A stretch of DNA of 64,000 nt from Halobellus rufus (GTDB lineage Archaea; Halobacteriota; Halobacteria; Halobacteriales; Haloferacaceae), in assembly GCF_000739575.1 (NCBI RefSeq), contig NZ_BBJO01000031.1:1-64000 (forward strand), written 5' to 3'. The notes beneath the pieces are model-generated. The model was not told the DNA's origin. It did no database searches and saw nothing but the letters and a program-made list of their open reading frames with translations. This document shows positions 61,952 through 64,000 of the stretch, piece by piece. Both the position numbers and the translations under genes were made by a program. Position 1 is the stretch's first letter. Every line of letters begins with the position of its first letter.

Positions 61952-62518
61952 ATGTCAGGCCGCGTATACCGACTTCACTCGACACTGGAACTGCCCCTCG
62001 AAGAGGTCGAAGAGTACCTGAACGGTGACCCGGACCTGCCCCCCGAGGTCACGGACGTCGAGGTGACCCGTCGGAACAACACGCTCATTCTGAAGGCCGT
62101 CGCGGCCGAGGACAACCTGAGCAAGTACACCCCGACGGCGCAGTTGAAAGCGTCCATCACGGAGAATCGCGTCTACGAGGAGGAACCGCCGCGGGCAGGA
62201 GCGCCGCGCTGGGAGGAAGAAGAAGAGGAGATTCCCTCCGAACTCGTCGAGTTCGCCTGCTTCAAGGGCGACCGCGAGACGGTGTTGCAGAACACCGCGC
62301 TGCAGTACCCGATGTTTCTCGTCCTCCGGGAGATCGCGCTGCTCGCCGAGAAGGGCACGCTCACCGCGATCACCGAGCTCGACGGCGAACTCACCGCCCA
62401 CCGCATCGTCGAGGGCGAAGAGCGCCCCGCGAGCATCGAGGTCGTCGAGAATCCCTCGAAGAACGAGAACGGCTCCAACGGCGTGAACTGGCGGGACAAC
62501 AAGTTCATCTCCGATTGA
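61952..62518 (+). CDS. Uncharacterised acidic haloarchaeal protein (DUF7110-like)
   Basis: 188 residues from ATG 61952: MSGRVYRLHSTLELPLEEVEEYLNGDPDLPPEVTDVEVTRRNNTLILKAVAAEDNLSKYTPTAQLKASI, an acidic linker (RWEEEEEEIPSE), then LVEFACFKGDRETVLQNTALQYPMFLVLREIALLAEKGTLTAI, a predicted helix pair. No signal or membrane part. A TATA-like CCCTATAAG lies about 80 bases upstream, so there is a leader. The family is haloarchaeal and, to my knowledge, without function. Confidence 0.78.
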   Translation: MSGRVYRLHSTLELPLEEVEEYLNGDPDLPPEVTDVEVTRRNNTLILKAVAAEDNLSKYTPTAQLKASITENRVYEEEPPRAGAPRWEEEEEEIPSELVEFACFKGDRETVLQNTALQYPMFLVLREIALLAEKGTLTAITELDGELTAHRIVEGEERPASIEVVENPSKNENGSNGVNWRDNKFISD

Positions 62519-62605
62519 GGCCGCTAACGGCTCCGCCGCGGCGCGGTCCCGACGACCTCCTGCGACGTGTCGGCGGCGCGGAGTCGCCGCCGGACCGATT
62601 CTCGC

Positions 62606-63943
62606 TTACCGCCGATCCTGTTTGTACGGCGCGTTCGCGACGGTCGCGCTGATTTCGGTCTTCTCGTGACGCTCGACGCTGTCGTTTCGGCTCCCGTCGG
62701 CCTCGCCCCACGTGAGCGTGACCTCGGTTCCGGGTTCGGCGTACTCGGTGTCGACGAGCGCCAACGAGAGCATCTCTCGGTGGTTGTAGATGTAGCTCAT
62801 CCACTTCGAGACGCCGACGACGTCGCCGTCTTTCTTCACCTCGTCGTAGTGGCATGCCGACGAGCGCGGCGCGGGCATATTCATAAACTTCGCCGTCTCC
62901 CCCTCGCGGAACAGCGACGCGAAGACGTCGACGACGTCCTCGTCGTCCCAGACGAGCGTGACCTTCTTTCGGTCGGGGTCGTCGATCTCGGCTTCTAAGG
63001 CCTCCTTGCCGACGAAGTCGTGCTCGAAGTCGACGATGTGGTCGTACCCGACCTCGATCGGCGTGACGTAGTAGTCCTCGATGTCGTCGGAGTCGTAGCT
63101 GCCGCCGATCGAGATGAGCCCGCGGCGCAGCGAGAGCCATTCCCTGAAGTCCTCCATCTCCTCGCCGGTGTAGATCGCCGGCACCGGTAGGGGGAGCCAC
63201 CCGAGGACGGTGTTGGCGCTCTGGTAGCTCTTCGAGCCGAGGCGGCGGATGCCGTACTCCTCGCCCGCCTCGAGGATCGCCTCGCGGACGGCGTCGGCGT
63301 CGTCCCAGTCGCCCCAGAACTCGAAGCCCGCCTCGCCGGCCATCCCGTGACGCAGCAGGAACATCTCGTTGCCGTCGACGGTGACCTCCTCGAAGCGGAA
63401 GAAGCCGAGGTCGGGGATCTCGCCGTCGACGGCCTCCTCCATCACCGCGACCGCGTCCGGGCCCTGTACCTGATACCGGAAGTTGTTGGGGTCCTTCCCG
63501 GTCCCGACCGGTCGGGGTTGGTACTCGGTTTCGACGTCGTAGTCGCCGGTTTCGGCCTGATACAGCAGCCAGTTGTGCGCCGCCGCCGCGCCGACGCTGA
63601 GGAAGGAGTCCTCCGCCTCCCGAAAGAGGATCGCGTCGCCGATGAGGTAGCCGTCGGGGTTGGCGACGACGAGCTGTTTCGCCTGCCCGACGTCGAACTC
63701 CCGGAAGTTGTTGACCGCGTACTTCGAGTAGAGGTCGATCGCGTCGGTTCCGTCGATCCGCAGGTCCGTCATGTGGTAGGACTGATCGGCGAACGCGACG
63801 CTCTCGGCCCACGCGCGCTGCTCTTCGATCCAGTGGGTGAACTCGTCCGGCAGGTCGGTGAACCGCGCGAGTCCGAGGTCGCGAAGCAGGTCGACCGGGC
63901 TGTCGGCGTCGTCGAGTGCGTCCTGTAGCGTCGTGCCTGACAT
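62606..63943 (-). CDS. GcvT/aminomethyltransferase-like protein
   Basis: 445 residues. The fold of tetrahydrofolate-dependent aminomethyltransferases is visible: FRYQVQGPDAVAVMEEAVDGEIPDLGFFRFEEVTVDG, MFLLRHGMAGEAGFEFWGDW, and the C-terminal barrel (KKVTLVWDDEDVV ... SLALVDTEYAEPGTEVTLTWG). Among the family it is nearer the O- or S-demethylases (LigM/DmdA type) than to glycine-cleavage GcvT, by its length and SYHMTDLRIDGTDAIDLYSKYAVNNF start. A folate C1 transfer from an O-, N- or S-methyl donor is likely. No gcvP or gcvH is nearby. Confidence 0.82.
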   Translation of the reverse strand: MSGTTLQDALDDADSPVDLLRDLGLARFTDLPDEFTHWIEEQRAWAESVAFADQSYHMTDLRIDGTDAIDLYSKYAVNNFREFDVGQAKQLVVANPDGYLIGDAILFREAEDSFLSVGAAAAHNWLLYQAETGDYDVETEYQPRPVGTGKDPNNFRYQVQGPDAVAVMEEAVDGEIPDLGFFRFEEVTVDGNEMFLLRHGMAGEAGFEFWGDWDDADAVREAILEAGEEYGIRRLGSKSYQSANTVLGWLPLPVPAIYTGEEMEDFREWLSLRRGLISIGGSYDSDDIEDYYVTPIEVGYDHIVDFEHDFVGKEALEAEIDDPDRKKVTLVWDDEDVVDVFASLFREGETAKFMNMPAPRSSACHYDEVKKDGDVVGVSKWMSYIYNHREMLSLALVDTEYAEPGTEVTLTWGEADGSRNDSVERHEKTEISATVANAPYKQDRR

Positions 63944-64000
63944 GTGTGTACGTCCGCCAGTGGGTGCATACGGAGATAATTCTTTACAAAAATTGATTTA
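63944..64000 (-). promoter_or_regulatory. AT-rich promoter region of the GcvT-like gene
   Basis: Bases 63973-64000 (gagataattctttacaaaaa and following) are AT-rich and on the minus strand give TTTTGTAAAGAATTATC, a TATA-like block about 30-50 bases before the start codon. The window ends here. Confidence 0.4.

Noticed and set aside
1-64000. CRISPR array, insertion sequence, prophage or integrase
   Set aside because: No regularly spaced repeats, transposase, phage structural protein or integrase motifs were seen. Gene content is core haloarchaeal throughout.

Overview
The window is haloarchaeal chromosome. The evidence is high GC with strong GC bias at third codon positions, acidic proteins rich in Asp, Glu, Ala and Val, TATA boxes 22-30 bases upstream of leaderless starts, and archaeal markers: archaellin, SRP19, Gar1, TFE, aTrm56, RNase P proteins Rpp30 and Pop5, proteasome alpha, GfcR and haloarchaeal glucose dehydrogenase. 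A member of the Haloferacales or a relative is plausible, but the genus cannot be fixed from the sequence. I found no insertion sequence, prophage, CRISPR array, rRNA or tRNA. One RNA gene is clear, the SRP 7S RNA near 18.6-18.9 kb.

Layout. 0-5 kb: motility and chemotaxis (truncated archaellin, winged-helix regulator, uncharacterised protein, cheY, a double-domain cheC, cheD and an ArlD/E protein). 5-17 kb: UspA, RIO-type kinase, small hydrophobic and regulatory proteins, a LEA-type surface protein, AbrB-PhoU, NAD-kinase-like protein, then a leftward information-processing run (aTrm56, TFE, DUF2110, DUF5803, CinA-like). 17-26 kb: DUF4382 lipoprotein, SRP RNA, thiolase with its OB-fold partner, aldo/keto reductase, heme O synthase with a CtaA-like half, and cytochrome oxidase subunit II. 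26-44 kb: RibL with a JAMM protease, RecJ-like nuclease, phospholipase-D-like exoprotein, HEAT protein, SurE, Rsm22-like protein with TyrA, Xaa-Pro peptidase, SRP19-Gar1, oxidase subunit I and a presenilin-type protease. 44.9-50.8 kb: a tightly overlapping lysine operon (dapA-dapB-dapD-lysA-dapF-dapE) behind a structured leader. 51.5-54.2 kb: the RNase P/proteasome cluster. 54-64 kb: a regulator, NRDE protein, UspA, divergent purNH and purB, gdh with its likely regulator gfcR, monothiol glutaredoxin, and a GcvT-like protein.

The genes cohere as modules. The dap operon encodes most of the succinylase route to lysine. The rnp3-methyltransferase-rnp2-psmA order resembles the archaeal exosome/proteasome neighbourhood. 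The gdh-gfcR pair links sugar oxidation to a regulator of sugar catabolism. SRP RNA and SRP19 lie 20 kb apart.

Six recognisable genes are broken by seven one-base length changes, nearly all explicable as a short run of the same base being one too long or too short. This includes lysA inside an otherwise intact operon. I read these mainly as sequencing errors. The most interesting unexplained elements are the alternative-pairing leader before dapA, an orphan promoter with a structured, terminated segment between uspA and purNH, inverted repeats at the archaellin, tyrA and phoU promoters, and the anomalous Arg-rich middle of the ArlD/E gene.
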